Shown here: positions 33,967 through 43,522 of the stretch, in pieces
How positions within the stretch are numbered: the first letter of the stretch is position 1
Layout: the number at the start of each line of letters is the position of its first letter
Assembly: GCF_012223425.1 (NCBI RefSeq)
Contig: NZ_CP038799.1
Coordinates: 806,001 to 870,000 of the forward strand
Length of the DNA: 64,000 nucleotides
Reading direction: 5' to 3'
Source of the DNA: Mycolicibacterium frederiksbergense
Lineage (GTDB): Bacteria; Actinomycetota; Actinomycetes; Mycobacteriales; Mycobacteriaceae
The notes under the pieces: generated by a model
Seen by the model: only the letters and a program-made list of their open reading frames with translations
Told to the model about the DNA's origin: nothing
The model's database searches: none
Position numbers and translations under genes: made by a program

Positions 33967-34584
33967 ATGGTGATGACGCTGCACAAGCTGACCGCCGGGG
34001 ACGGATACCTGTACCTGGTGCGGCAGGTCGCCGCCGCCGATAGCACCGAACGGGGCCGCTCCACGCTGGCCGACTACTACTCAGCCAAGGGCGAGGCACC
34101 CGGGCAGTGGATGGGCCGCGGCCTGACCGCCCTGTCCGATACCGGCCGGTGCGAGGTCAGTGCCCAGGCACGCGAACAGATTTGGACTGTCGAGGCGGGC
34201 TCCGGAGTCAGCGAGGAGCAGATGCGCGCCCTCTACGGGGAGGGTATACACCCCAACGCTGAGCGCATCGAGAACCACGTCGCCGGGCGAGGTATCGGTA
34301 CACAACGGGCGGCGAGCCTGCTGGGGCGCAAGTTCCTCGTCCGCGACGGCGAGCCGGAGTTCGCCCGCCGCCTGGCGGTGGGCTACCGCGACCACAACGC
34401 CGAAGCGGGCGAGCACTGGAACGCCACCATCACCGCGGATGTCCGCGCCCGGATCCGCACCCGTGTGGCCGTGAATCTCTTTAGCGAACAGTACGGCCGC
34501 CCCCGGCCGACGATCGGGAGCTCTCGGGGTTCATCGCACGCAACACCCGCGCCCGCACCACCGCCGTGGCCGGTTATGACCTGA
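33967..34584 (+). CDS. MobF relaxase, N-terminal fragment (frame 1 of 3)
   Basis: The fragment opens with the relaxase N-terminus MTLHKLTAGDGYLYLVRQVAA and the catalytic tyrosine pair in LADYYSAKGEAPGQWMGRG, which cleaves the nic site. The frame runs into non-relaxase sequence after EQYGRPRP and stops at 34584. One more C in the C-run 34500-34504 would continue it in frame as ...GRPPADDRELSGFIARN into the next fragment. ATG 33967 or 33973. Confidence 0.8.
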   Translation: MVMTLHKLTAGDGYLYLVRQVAAADSTERGRSTLADYYSAKGEAPGQWMGRGLTALSDTGRCEVSAQAREQIWTVEAGSGVSEEQMRALYGEGIHPNAERIENHVAGRGIGTQRAASLLGRKFLVRDGEPEFARRLAVGYRDHNAEAGEHWNATITADVRARIRTRVAVNLFSEQYGRPRPTIGSSRGSSHATPAPAPPPWPVMT

Positions 34585-37500
34585 CGTTCTCACCGGTGAA
34601 ATCGGTGTCGGCGCTCTGGGCCATCGCCCCGCTGTCGGTGGCCGAACAGATCGAAACCGCCCACGACGCGGCGGTCACCGACGTACTGGAGTGGCTGCAG
34701 GATTCCGCAGCATTCACCCGCACCGGCGCCAACGGGGTGGCCCAGGTCGACACCGAAGGACTCATCGCCGCGGCGTTCACCCACCGCGATTCCCGCGCCG
34801 GTGACCCCGACCTGCACACCCACGTCGCGGTGTCGAACAAGGTGTCTCACGTCGACGCCAATGGGGTGCGCCGGTGGCTGGCCCTGGACGGTCAACCGTT
34901 GCACCGCGTCACCGTGGCGGCCTCGGAGTTGTACAACACCCGCCTCGAAGCCCACATGATCGCCAGCCTCGGCGTGCGCTTCGTCGACCAGGCCCGCGGA
35001 CGCGGTAAGCGACCGGTGCGCGAGATCGACGGAATGTCGACCGAATTGATGTCGCGCTGGTCGAGCCGGCGCGCGGCGATCGAGGCGCGCACCGCCGAGC
35101 TCGCCAAGCAGTTTCACGCCGCCCACGGCCGCGAGCCGACCAACGTCGAGACAATCGCCCTGGCCCAGCAGGCGACACTGGAATCGCGTGAGGCCAAACA
35201 CGAGCCGCGCTCACTGGCTGAACAGCGCCACACCTGGCGCAGCCAAGCCGTCGAGGTACTCGGGCGCCCCGGACTCAATCAGATGCTGGCCGACACCCTC
35301 GCCGGTCCCGACCGCACCCAAAGTCCACCCGAGGTCGATGCGCAATGGGTCGCAGCGCGCGCCGGCGAACTGATCGCCACCGTCAGCGAGGCGCGCTCAA
35401 CCTGGCAGCGCCACCATGTGCGCGCCGAGGCGCTGCGCCAGGTCCGCGCGCACGGCCTGGCGCACGATGGCGCACTCGTCGAGCACCTCACCGACACCGC
35501 CCTTTCCGATGCGTTTTCGGTGCCGCACGCCCGCATCGCCGATGCTGAGTTGGGTGAGCCTGGCGCGTTGCGTCGCCGCGACGGCGCCAGCGTCTACAGC
35601 CGCCACGGCGTCGCCGTCTACACCAGCGCGGCGACGCTGGCCGCCGAGCGGCGCATCCTGTCCGCGGTCGGTCGCGAAGACGGTCGACGGGCTAGCGCTG
35701 GCGATGCCGAACTGGCACTGGCGGATTCGGGGGCCCGAGGCCGCACGCTCAACCCCGGCCAGGCCGCCCTGGTCTCGGAGATGGCGACCTGCGGACGCCG
35801 TGTCGCGCTCGCACTGGCGCCGGCCGGGACCGGCAAGACCACCGCGATGGCCGCACTGGCGCACGCCTGGCGCAGCTCCGGCGGACACGTTATCGGCCTG
35901 GCCCCGACCGCCGACGCGGCGATCGTGCTCGGCGAGGACCTCGGCGCGACCACCGACACCCTCGACAAGTACGTGTGGTCAGCCGACCCCACCAAGGCGG
36001 TGCTCGGTCGTCCGAAGTGGTTCGAGAAGGTCGGCCCAGACACGCTGATCGTCGTCGACGAAGCCGGCAAGGCCGCCACCGCCGGCCTTGACGCGATGAT
36101 CACCGACGCGCTGCGCAAAGGCGCCAGCGTGCGCCTCGTCGGTGACGACGGGCAGCTGTCGTCGATCTCAGCCGGTGGAGTGCTACGCGACATAGCCGAA
36201 GCCACCGACGCGCTCACCCTCTCCGAAGTCGTGCGCTTCCGGTCGGCCGCCGAAGCGGCCGCCGGGCTGGCGTTGCACGACGCCGACCCGGCCGGCATCG
36301 GCTTCTACATCGACCACCACCGCGTCCATGTCGGCACCGACGACACCGCCGCCGACATGGCCTACCGAGCGTGGCGAGCCGACCTGGCCGCCGGCGCAGA
36401 CTCGATACTGCTGGCCCCCACCAACGACGTCATCAACGCGCTCAACGCACGCGCCCGCACCGACCGCCTCGCCGCCGACCCCAACGCCGCGAGCGCTCCC
36501 ACCGTGGTGCTGGCCGACCAGCTGACCGCCAGCGCCGGGGACACCATCCGCACCCGAAAGAACGCGCGCTGGATTCGCATCGGGCGCAACGACTTCGTCC
36601 GCAACGGCTACCGCTACACCATCACCGAAGTCATGACCGATGGCAGCCTCAAAGCCCGCCATCTGCGCAGCGGGCGCATCGTCACCCTGCCCGCCGACTA
36701 CATCGCCGAGCACGTGACGCTGGGCTACGCGGCCACCATCGACTCGGCCCAAGGCTTGACCGCAGGACGGCGCGACACCAAAGGCAGCTGCCACATCGTC
36801 GGCTCGGACATGCTGACCCGCCAAGCGCTCTACGTCGCGATGACCCGGGCCACCGACGAGAACCACCTCTACCTGTCGACCGCCGAGGGCGACCCCCACC
36901 GGCTGCTATCGCCCAAGGCCACCCACCCCGACACCGCCGTCGACGTCTTGACCCGCACGCTGGCTCGCGACGGCGCCCAAGTCTCGGCCACCACCGCAGC
37001 CCGCCAAGCATCCGACCCCGCCGCGCGACTGGCCGCCGCAGCAGACATGTACTACGACGCGCTCGGCGCCGCCGCCGAGAACCGCCTGGGCGTCGGGGCC
37101 CGGGACCGACTCGACGCCATCGCCGATGAAGTGATCCCAGCGCTGAGCACGCGCGAAGCCTGGCCGGTGCTGCGCCGCAACCTCGCCGTCCTGGCCCTGA
37201 GCGGTGCAGACCCCCATCAGCTGCTGGTCGACGCGCTGGCCAAGGGCGGCGTCGATGATGCCGCCGACCCTGCCGCCGTCCTGGACCACCGGATCGATCC
37301 CGCTGGAACCCACTCCTCCGGAGTCGGGGTGCTGCGCTGGCTGCCCGCGATTCCGACCGTACTTGCTGATGATCTCCAGTGGGGCGACTACCTGGCGCGG
37401 CGCGAACAACTCGTCGACACCCTCGCCGACGCCATCCGCGAGCGCGCGCAGGGCTGGACCAACGCGACCGCCCCAGCCTGGGCGCGACCCCTGATCACCG

Positions 37501-38315
37501 TCAACCGGGCGCTGACCGCAGAAATCGCGGTGTTCCGCGCAGCCGTGGGCGTCGAGGAAGCCGACACCCGCCTGACCGGAGCACGCCAATTCCCAGTCCG
37601 AACCCGCGACGTGCAAGCCCTACTGCAGCGCCATGCCGCCGCCGGAATCGGACGACGCAGCGCCGACACCACCCGCTGGAACGACCTCATCGACGCCATC
37701 GACCCGCGCCTGCGATCCGATGCCTACTGGCCACAACTGGCCGCCCACCTGGCCCAAGCCACCCGCACCACACCGGACCTGCGCCAGATCATCACCACCG
37801 CCGCCCGCCAAGGGCCCCTTCCCGACGAACTACCCGCAGCTGCGCTGTGGTGGCGCATCGCCGGCGCGCTCTCACCGACAGCCACGCTGGCCACCACACA
37901 CTCGCGGCTACGCCCAGCCTGGATCACCGACGTCGACGCAGTATTCGGATCCCTGCTGGCCGAAACCATCACCTCCGACCCCGCCTGGCCCGGATTGGTC
38001 GCCGCCATCAGCGCCGCCAACCCCCACAAGTGGACACCGCGCGACCTGCTCAGCGTGGCCGCCGAACACCTCGCCGACGCCAGCGCCGACAGCGACCCGA
38101 TCGCGCCCGGCGATTACGCCCGACTGATCACCTACACCGTCGACGCGTTCACCCACCGCCTACGGGCCCATCTCGGCGTGGACTTCGACAACATCCCCGC
38201 CCCCGACGACACCGACGCACCGCCCGACCCCGCCGAGGAACACCTGCTTCCCCCGACCCGAAGACACCTACCCAACCACCGACGAGCGAGCCCCACTCGA
38301 CGACTACTTCGATGA
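34566..38315 (+). CDS. MobF relaxase-helicase (TrwC/TraA type), central fragment
   Basis: 1249 residues. It starts within the relaxase domain (GYDLTFSPVKSVSALW), has the metal-binding histidine triad in FTHRDSRAGDPDLHTH, then an SF1 helicase: Walker A LAPAGTGKTTAM, Walker B LIVVDEAGKA, and later motifs YVAMTRATDENHLY. The C-terminal part is a long helical region. It would nick oriT and unwind the transferred strand in conjugation. The frame ends at 38315 in an Arg-rich tail caused by an extra base in the C-run 38250-38254; the true product continues in the next fragment. Confidence 0.85.
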   Translation: MAGYDLTFSPVKSVSALWAIAPLSVAEQIETAHDAAVTDVLEWLQDSAAFTRTGANGVAQVDTEGLIAAAFTHRDSRAGDPDLHTHVAVSNKVSHVDANGVRRWLALDGQPLHRVTVAASELYNTRLEAHMIASLGVRFVDQARGRGKRPVREIDGMSTELMSRWSSRRAAIEARTAELAKQFHAAHGREPTNVETIALAQQATLESREAKHEPRSLAEQRHTWRSQAVEVLGRPGLNQMLADTLAGPDRTQSPPEVDAQWVAARAGELIATVSEARSTWQRHHVRAEALRQVRAHGLAHDGALVEHLTDTALSDAFSVPHARIADAELGEPGALRRRDGASVYSRHGVAVYTSAATLAAERRILSAVGREDGRRASAGDAELALADSGARGRTLNPGQAALVSEMATCGRRVALALAPAGTGKTTAMAALAHAWRSSGGHVIGLAPTADAAIVLGEDLGATTDTLDKYVWSADPTKAVLGRPKWFEKVGPDTLIVVDEAGKAATAGLDAMITDALRKGASVRLVGDDGQLSSISAGGVLRDIAEATDALTLSEVVRFRSAAEAAAGLALHDADPAGIGFYIDHHRVHVGTDDTAADMAYRAWRADLAAGADSILLAPTNDVINALNARARTDRLAADPNAASAPTVVLADQLTASAGDTIRTRKNARWIRIGRNDFVRNGYRYTITEVMTDGSLKARHLRSGRIVTLPADYIAEHVTLGYAATIDSAQGLTAGRRDTKGSCHIVGSDMLTRQALYVAMTRATDENHLYLSTAEGDPHRLLSPKATHPDTAVDVLTRTLARDGAQVSATTAARQASDPAARLAAAADMYYDALGAAAENRLGVGARDRLDAIADEVIPALSTREAWPVLRRNLAVLALSGADPHQLLVDALAKGGVDDAADPAAVLDHRIDPAGTHSSGVGVLRWLPAIPTVLADDLQWGDYLARREQLVDTLADAIRERAQGWTNATAPAWARPLITVNRALTAEIAVFRAAVGVEEADTRLTGARQFPVRTRDVQALLQRHAAAGIGRRSADTTRWNDLIDAIDPRLRSDAYWPQLAAHLAQATRTTPDLRQIITTAARQGPLPDELPAAALWWRIAGALSPTATLATTHSRLRPAWITDVDAVFGSLLAETITSDPAWPGLVAAISAANPHKWTPRDLLSVAAEHLADASADSDPIAPGDYARLITYTVDAFTHRLRAHLGVDFDNIPAPDDTDAPPDPAEEHLLPPTRRHLPNHRRASPTRRLLR

Positions 38316-38382
38316 CACCCCGCCGGACCCGTACACATTCGTATGTCCGCCGGACGAATTTGACGGGCTGCAATTCGACGAT

Positions 38383-39825
38383 TTGTCAGCAAACCGCCCT
38401 GCACCCGAATTGGGCATCACTATGCAGAAGCTCACCATCCTGCGCGACGAATATCGAACCGTCTGCAAAGAAATCACCACGCTCGACGCCGACATTCGCG
38501 CCGGAAATGGTCCCGCCATGCGCGCTGTCGCCGAGGAATTACTGCGCATGCGCCGCCAAGTCGATGCCGACCGCCCATACAGTCTCGCCGTCACCGCAGT
38601 CATGGAGCAGTGGGCCGACGCCGACGCCGACTACAACGACATCCTGCGCATGATCGAGCACGCCCGCACTCAACTGGACACCCTTCACGCAGCCCCCGAG
38701 TCCGACGATCTCGACATCGCCTCGGCCCAAGCCGATCTGGCCTTTCACACCCGCCGCCTGCCCGAACAGCCACCGTCGCTTCAGTTTCAACAGGCCTTCG
38801 CCGAGGCGCAGGCCGCGCGCACGGCGGCCGCCGGCGGCCACAAGATCGTCACCGAGCACGACATCGTCACCGCGCGCGGCGACGCCGAGCGTGCGGACCA
38901 GGCCGCCCGCGCCGCACTGCACGACCGCCGCCAAGCACTGCGCCGCGAGCTCGATCGCGCCGACCGCGACCTGGCCGCAGCCTTCGCCGCCGCCCAGACC
39001 GCGACCTCCGACACCCTGGAAACACTGCTGGATTCGGCACGCGCCGAGGTGGAGCTTCTGCGCGCCGCCGGCCGCATCGACTTTGATCGCACGCCGCTGG
39101 CCATCCCCGACACCGTGCTCGCCGAACACGACCCGGCCATCGCCCACTGGCTCAAAACACTGGCCGCTCAACCCCATCCGCTTGGCTATACACGCGCCGA
39201 CGTCACTGATCCCGACACCGCTGCGGCGCTGTGCACACTTCGCGCCATCGCCAACATCAACGACCGAAACGTGCTGTGGCTCAGCACTGCCGACGAGGCG
39301 ACCGCTCCCGCGCGCATCGCAGAGCTGGCCGACACCTTCACCACGATCGCCCAGGCGCACCAACGCATTAGCGATCAGCAGTGGACGCTCCCACCCGGGA
39401 CGATCATCGTCATCGACGACCCCGCCGACGCCGACCCAGCGCACCTCGGCCGCATCGCCCACCACACCGCCAGGGTCGGCGCCCGCGCCATCATCATCGA
39501 CCCCACCAGCCAGCACGGCCCCAGCACACCCGCACTGCGGCTGCTCAACGCTCTTCCCTGGGCCAGCAGGCTGACCGCCAACAATCAGGCCGCGGAGAAC
39601 CTCCGCCTCGACGAGCCGACACCCGCAGTCACCCTGGCCGACCGCCTCGGCCGCACCCGGCTCAGCGAGCCGTGGCGCCAGCTGCTCACGGAATACGACA
39701 CCGCCGCCCGTGCCGCCCGTGCCGCCCATCGCCGCCACCTTTCCCTTGGCTGGCGTACACCGACCGCGGGGATCGACGAACCCGACCATGCCCTGTCTGC
39801 CGGCGAACTCGGTTTCGACGACTAG
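38383..39825 (+). CDS. MobF relaxase, C-terminal region (frame 3 of 3)
   Basis: 480 residues from the first start in this frame; the frame is open from about 38256, and removal of one C from 38250-38254 would join it to the relaxase (LLPRPEDTYPTTDERAPLDD). It is mostly long helices (AFAEAQAARTAAAGGHKIVTE, LHDRRQALRRELDRADRDL) and a C-terminal fold with TIIVIDDPADADPAHLG, which looks like a Walker B remnant of a NTPase. Joined, the relaxase would be about 1950 residues, a plausible size for actinobacterial MobF proteins. Confidence 0.72.
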   Translation: MSANRPAPELGITMQKLTILRDEYRTVCKEITTLDADIRAGNGPAMRAVAEELLRMRRQVDADRPYSLAVTAVMEQWADADADYNDILRMIEHARTQLDTLHAAPESDDLDIASAQADLAFHTRRLPEQPPSLQFQQAFAEAQAARTAAAGGHKIVTEHDIVTARGDAERADQAARAALHDRRQALRRELDRADRDLAAAFAAAQTATSDTLETLLDSARAEVELLRAAGRIDFDRTPLAIPDTVLAEHDPAIAHWLKTLAAQPHPLGYTRADVTDPDTAAALCTLRAIANINDRNVLWLSTADEATAPARIAELADTFTTIAQAHQRISDQQWTLPPGTIIVIDDPADADPAHLGRIAHHTARVGARAIIIDPTSQHGPSTPALRLLNALPWASRLTANNQAAENLRLDEPTPAVTLADRLGRTRLSEPWRQLLTEYDTAARAARAAHRRHLSLGWRTPTAGIDEPDHALSAGELGFDD

Positions 39826-39975
39826 ATGCACTGACCTGAGAGGTCAGGTGCGCGGGCGGCACCCTCCCGCCCGTCCTCGGCGCCGTGCACAGCGTCCCCG
39901 CAATGTGCAAGCGCGAGTGGGCCCCAGACTGATTGGCATCGCTGCGATCCGCTCCGCTGGCACAATTTCTGAATT

Positions 39976-40524
39976 ATGGACGCTGTTGCGCGGGTGCTCG
40001 CCGGCTTATCCGCTGCCCGCAGCCAGCTGGCAGACCTCAACGCGCCCGCTGCTCCAGGCGTTTACGCGTTCTTCCTCCGCGATCCAGGAGCCCTCCCCGG
40101 CCTCGATGAGTCGGCCGACGGCATCGTCTACATCGGCCTGTCGACGAACCTCGCCCAGCGCGATGTCGACACGCATTTCCGAGCCGGCCAAAGCGGCTTC
40201 TCGACGCTGCGTCGTACCCTAGGCGCCCTGCTGATCGCTGATCTGGGCCTGCAGCCACGGCCGCGGGGATTCGGCGCAAGCGATAGCAACTACCGAAGTT
40301 ATCGCTTCGACGAGGCAGGTGAAGAACGGCGCAGTGCCTGGATGCGCGGACATCTCGATGTCGCCGTGCAGCCGGTTGCCGACCCCAAACAGCTTGAGCG
40401 AGCCCTGGTGGCCATTGCCCGCCCACCGCTGAACCTCACGCTCTGGGCCAACCCTGACGCTGCCGCGATCAAAGCCGCCCGGAAAGCCTGTGTGGCGGCA
40501 GCGAGGGCTGCCGAGAACCGCTGA
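39976..40524 (+). CDS. GIY-YIG domain protein
   Basis: 182 residues. The GIY-YIG pair appears as PGVYAFFLRDP and GIVYIGLS, followed by a basic R in LAQRDVDTHF and STLRRTLG, the order of the nuclease fold. The remainder includes LERALVAIARPPLNL, where the usual Glu/Asn of the active site may lie. Likely a DNA-cutting or DNA-binding accessory protein of the mobile element; no partner can be assigned. Confidence 0.62.
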   Translation: MDAVARVLAGLSAARSQLADLNAPAAPGVYAFFLRDPGALPGLDESADGIVYIGLSTNLAQRDVDTHFRAGQSGFSTLRRTLGALLIADLGLQPRPRGFGASDSNYRSYRFDEAGEERRSAWMRGHLDVAVQPVADPKQLERALVAIARPPLNLTLWANPDAAAIKAARKACVAAARAAENR

Positions 40525-40542
40525 CCGACTTACCATCACACC

Positions 40543-41028
40543 ATGCGGAGCTCGAGTGGCCTACGCAGCCCGTTTCCGCGAGACGCGGATGGGGGTCGTC
40601 CGCCGGACCATGGAGCAGAGCCGGCCGGCCGTTCGGTCGGGCCGCGCGGCCTGATTGTGCGAGACCCGTATGCCTCGAAGCTGTTGAACGGCGAGAAGAT
40701 CTGGGAGATCCGCGGCAGACCAACCCAGATTCGGGGACCCGTCGTCATCGTGAAGCAAGGTACCGGCAAGGCCTATGGGATCGCGAACCTGGTTCGCGTG
40801 CTGGGACCTCTTGACCTCGATGACCTTGTCACTTCGCCAGAGGTGCCGCCCGAGGAACGTGATGAACTGCGACGCGACGGGCTTCCATACCTAAAGACCT
40901 ACGCATACGTTTTCACCAGTCCGCAATGGTTCGAGCATCCGATGTCCTACCGGCACCCGAACGGGGCGGTGACATGGGTCCGTTTGCCGGATTTAGATTT
41001 GGACGACGTTGAGTGGCTTCGCTCGTGA
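40543..41028 (+). CDS. ASCH-domain protein
   Basis: 161 residues; GLIVRDPYASKLLNGEKIWE followed by IRGRPTQIRGPVVIVKQG and a K-AYGIANLV strand is the core of ASCH domains, small PUA-like RNA- or nucleobase-binding folds. The first 35 residues look poorly conserved, so the true start may be downstream of ATG 40543. It lies 18 nt after the GIY-YIG gene and may be co-transcribed with it. Confidence 0.6.
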   Translation: MRSSSGLRSPFPRDADGGRPPDHGAEPAGRSVGPRGLIVRDPYASKLLNGEKIWEIRGRPTQIRGPVVIVKQGTGKAYGIANLVRVLGPLDLDDLVTSPEVPPEERDELRRDGLPYLKTYAYVFTSPQWFEHPMSYRHPNGAVTWVRLPDLDLDDVEWLRS

Positions 41029-41155
41029 GTTGCGGCGCGGTCTGTTCACAAATGTGAGCGTCACCAGCAAAATCAGGCACTCGCGATGTTCACCAGTATT
41101 GAAATCATCATTTGGCGTCGGGCGGGCATGTGTCGGTGGAGGAAGAACTGGCTGA

Positions 41156-41356
41156 TCACCGCGGCGGCGCATCCGCGTCGTCGTCGTCGGACCGGCCGAG
41201 CAGTGCGCGCAGGGCGCGTAACGCGGCGTCTCGTCGGCGCCGGCTGGGCGCGAAGGCGGCGGTGAAGGCGAGGACGGATACAGCGGAGCAGTAGACCATC
41301 ACGGGCAGCGCTGCACCGTCTGCGTGGCCGGTGATTGTCTCGATGAGCGTCAGCAT
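41156..41356 (-). CDS. small single-pass membrane protein
   Basis: 66 residues: a hydrophobic segment VMVYCSAVSVLAFTAAFA, a basic stretch SRRRRDAALRALRALLG and an acidic tail SDDDDADAPP. AAAGG lies about 10 nt upstream of ATG 41356. Function unknown; it is divergent from the regulator-like gene at 41524. Confidence 0.45.
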   Translation of the reverse strand: MLTLIETITGHADGAALPVMVYCSAVSVLAFTAAFAPSRRRRDAALRALRALLGRSDDDDADAPPR

Positions 41357-41523
41357 GGTGGTGCGCCTTTCGTCGGGTGTGCCTTCGGTGCGAGTTCATC
41401 CGCGGCAGCCGTGTCCGGCGAGCATCAGCACAGCTATCGTGAACAAATGGCCAGTTCAGACGGTGTGCACCGGAATTCCGGCGCCCGGAACACCGGAGCA
41501 GACGTCGGTCATGGGGCCATCCG

Positions 41524-42534
41524 GTGAGCGAACCCCTCACCGCCCGTCAGCGCCTGGCAGCTGAGCTGCGGCATTTACACATCAACGGTGGCAAACGGCC
41601 CTACAAAGACATCGTCAGGCGGGCTCGCGCGCAGTCGACGAGCTTTTCCTTTAGCACTTCCAGCGCCGGCGAATGGCTCAACGGCACGTCGGTGCCCGAC
41701 CCAGTGGGCAAGCTGGCGGTCTTCGTCAAAGCCATGACTGGCAGGGACCAACTCGACGATGCGCTGCGGCGCCTGCATCACGACGCTGCACGGGAGAGCC
41801 GGCCGACGCCTGGCCGCCGGCCGAGGCGCACATCCGCGACGGCGGCGGCGGTGACTCCCAGTCACATACCGCGCCTGGACGCGGTGCACTACGTCGACAT
41901 CGATCGGCTCTATGACCTCGTGCTCTCACACGGAAACAGCATCGAGGTGCCCGACCTGGACTGGACCGTACGCCGTGGACCGGGCCACGTCCGATTTCGA
42001 CGCACACTCGTCGAGGAACTCGACACCGTCGCCCTGTGCGCCAAACGCTTCGTGCATACTCTCGATCTGCGCCAGCTGCAGCAGGGCGATCTGCTGATCT
42101 TCGACACTCAAGTACGCACCCGCAACGGAGTCGCTCCCGACCAAAACATCCGTCTCACGGGTGACCTGAATCGTGACCCCCATGTCTACATTCAGCGGCG
42201 CGGAGTGCGAATCGTGTTGCCCCTCAAGCCTGAAATGATTACAACGGATACCGCCTACGGATTCCTGAGCGAGGGCACCACCCGACTTGCAGGCGTCTGC
42301 AGGATCAAGCACCGCGTCACCGACGAGGGCGAACGACGACGAATGCGTGCGACGGACAAGGTGCAGTATCTGGGCACTCCTCTCGTCTTAGGGAGCACCG
42401 ACATTTTCAGCGAGCACGCCGACCTCCGCGAGAGCCCAGTATTTAACGCCCTCGACGTGGAAACCGATGGGACGCACACGATCGGGCCGTGGCTGGGACC
42501 ATTCACGGGCGGCTCCGGCGAGCTGATCGAGTGA
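41524..42534 (+). CDS. DNA-binding-like protein with XRE-type N-terminus, unknown role
   Basis: 336 residues. The N-terminus (RQRLAAELRHLHINGGKRPYKDI) and SAGEWLNGTSVPDPVGKLAVFV match the helix-turn-helix layout used by many actinobacterial regulators. The C-terminal 220 residues are a beta-rich domain I do not recognise (DLDWTVRRGPGHVRFRR, GDLLIFDTQVRTRNG). GTG 41524. Possibly a regulator of the plasmid-like segment. Confidence 0.55.
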   Translation: MSEPLTARQRLAAELRHLHINGGKRPYKDIVRRARAQSTSFSFSTSSAGEWLNGTSVPDPVGKLAVFVKAMTGRDQLDDALRRLHHDAARESRPTPGRRPRRTSATAAAVTPSHIPRLDAVHYVDIDRLYDLVLSHGNSIEVPDLDWTVRRGPGHVRFRRTLVEELDTVALCAKRFVHTLDLRQLQQGDLLIFDTQVRTRNGVAPDQNIRLTGDLNRDPHVYIQRRGVRIVLPLKPEMITTDTAYGFLSEGTTRLAGVCRIKHRVTDEGERRRMRATDKVQYLGTPLVLGSTDIFSEHADLRESPVFNALDVETDGTHTIGPWLGPFTGGSGELIE

Positions 42535-42546
42535 TTCCGAGTCCCG

Positions 42547-43110
42547 TCAGCTGGCCGCGCGCAGTCTTTCGTATGTGGCAGGCGTTAGATCGTCAGTACG
42601 CAGGACGGTGAGTTGGCCTGGCCTGATCCGCTGTTCGTAGGCGGTGATGACCAGGCCTACGCCGCCGGCTGACGGCACGAGGATCGCCTGGGCGTGGAGA
42701 AACCAAGCGGCGTGGCCGACTTCTTGACATGCCGTCCAGTCGTCGCTGGTGAGGTCGGCTGGTTCGAGGCCAACTGTGAGTTGCGCTACGGACGTCCGTA
42801 GATCTAGCACGCTCAAATCGTTGGCGGTGATGTGATGCAGTTTGTGTGGTGCTCGCAGCTTGTTCTGCGGAGTCGTTGAGGCGACTGCGGCCGCGCGTTC
42901 GAGTTCGACCATGCACGCTTTCTCGGAGTCTGACAGGTAGATCGCAGAGAACAGTCCCCGCTTGTTCCAGCGGCCACCGAAGCGTCGCGCTCCCTCACCT
43001 GAGAGAGGGTCCCGCATTGCCGATGTGTAGCGAAAGCAGGAGCTGGACCATTGCTGAGTTCCGAGTGAATCGACGCGTTCGACGAGTTCGTCGTCGAGCG
43101 CGTCGCTCAC
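42547..43110 (-). CDS. RES-domain toxin (NAD+ phosphorylase family)
   Basis: 187 residues with the RES signature: CFRYTSAMRDPLSGEGARRFGGRWN, GLFSAIYLSDSEKACMVELER and a late Ser-containing strand ILVPSAG. RES toxins (MbcT) degrade NAD+ and are neutralised by Xre/MbcA antitoxins. The start overlaps the antitoxin stop (ATGA), the usual antitoxin-toxin order. Key Arg, Tyr, Glu and Ser are present, so the toxin should be active. Confidence 0.85.
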   Translation of the reverse strand: MSDALDDELVERVDSLGTQQWSSSCFRYTSAMRDPLSGEGARRFGGRWNKRGLFSAIYLSDSEKACMVELERAAAVASTTPQNKLRAPHKLHHITANDLSVLDLRTSVAQLTVGLEPADLTSDDWTACQEVGHAAWFLHAQAILVPSAGGVGLVITAYEQRIRPGQLTVLRTDDLTPATYERLRAAS

Positions 43111-43454
43111 ACGAAGACTCCCTCGGCCATCGCGTCGATGAGGTCGAGAACGTCCTTGAATTTTCCTTCGCGGATCAGATCGGCAGGCTTGCGATGCCCG
43201 AGCAGTCGATTGGGCGAGAACATCCAGACGTTGGCGTGGTCGGCGGGTAGGACTTCGGTGACCGCTTCGGCGACGTAGGCCAGCTCCAGGAGGCGCTCCT
43301 TATTAAGTCGTTGCGGCACGACGTCGCCGGCGGCCCACCGTGCCACTGACCGGGGTGAGGCGTCGACGATGTCGCCGACCTCTTCGTTTGTCAGGCCGAG
43401 CCCGTTGATTGCTGCCGAAACCTTGCTGGCAAGCGCTCCCGCACCCTCGCGCAT
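43107..43454 (-). CDS. Xre/MbcA/ParS-type antitoxin
   Basis: 115 residues: an N-terminal helix-turn-helix LTNEEVGDIVDASPRSVARWAAG and a C-terminal toxin-binding domain ANVWMFSPNRLLGHRKPADL...FKDVLDLIDAMAEG (DUF2384). It binds the RES toxin and probably represses their common promoter in the 68-bp gap before the divergent gene at 43523. Confidence 0.87.
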   Translation of the reverse strand: MREGAGALASKVSAAINGLGLTNEEVGDIVDASPRSVARWAAGDVVPQRLNKERLLELAYVAEAVTEVLPADHANVWMFSPNRLLGHRKPADLIREGKFKDVLDLIDAMAEGVFV

Positions 43455-43522
43455 TGTGTGTCTTCTTTCTGTCGAATCTCTGTCATGTATTATGGCACAG
43501 GCGACAGACAGGAGGGATGGCG
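43455..43522. promoter_or_regulatory. divergent promoter region, antitoxin / unknown gene
   Basis: 68 bp between two divergent genes. It contains TATTAT (43487-43492) and partly symmetrical CTGTC...GACAG halves at 43487 +/- 25 bp (CTGTCGAATCTCTGTC, GCGACAGACAG), plausible antitoxin operators. GGAGG at 43511-43515 serves ATG 43523. Confidence 0.4.

Noticed and set aside
39381..39839. Other long frames within the relaxase region
   Set aside because: His/Arg-rich shadows of the relaxase; they lack motifs and ribosome sites.
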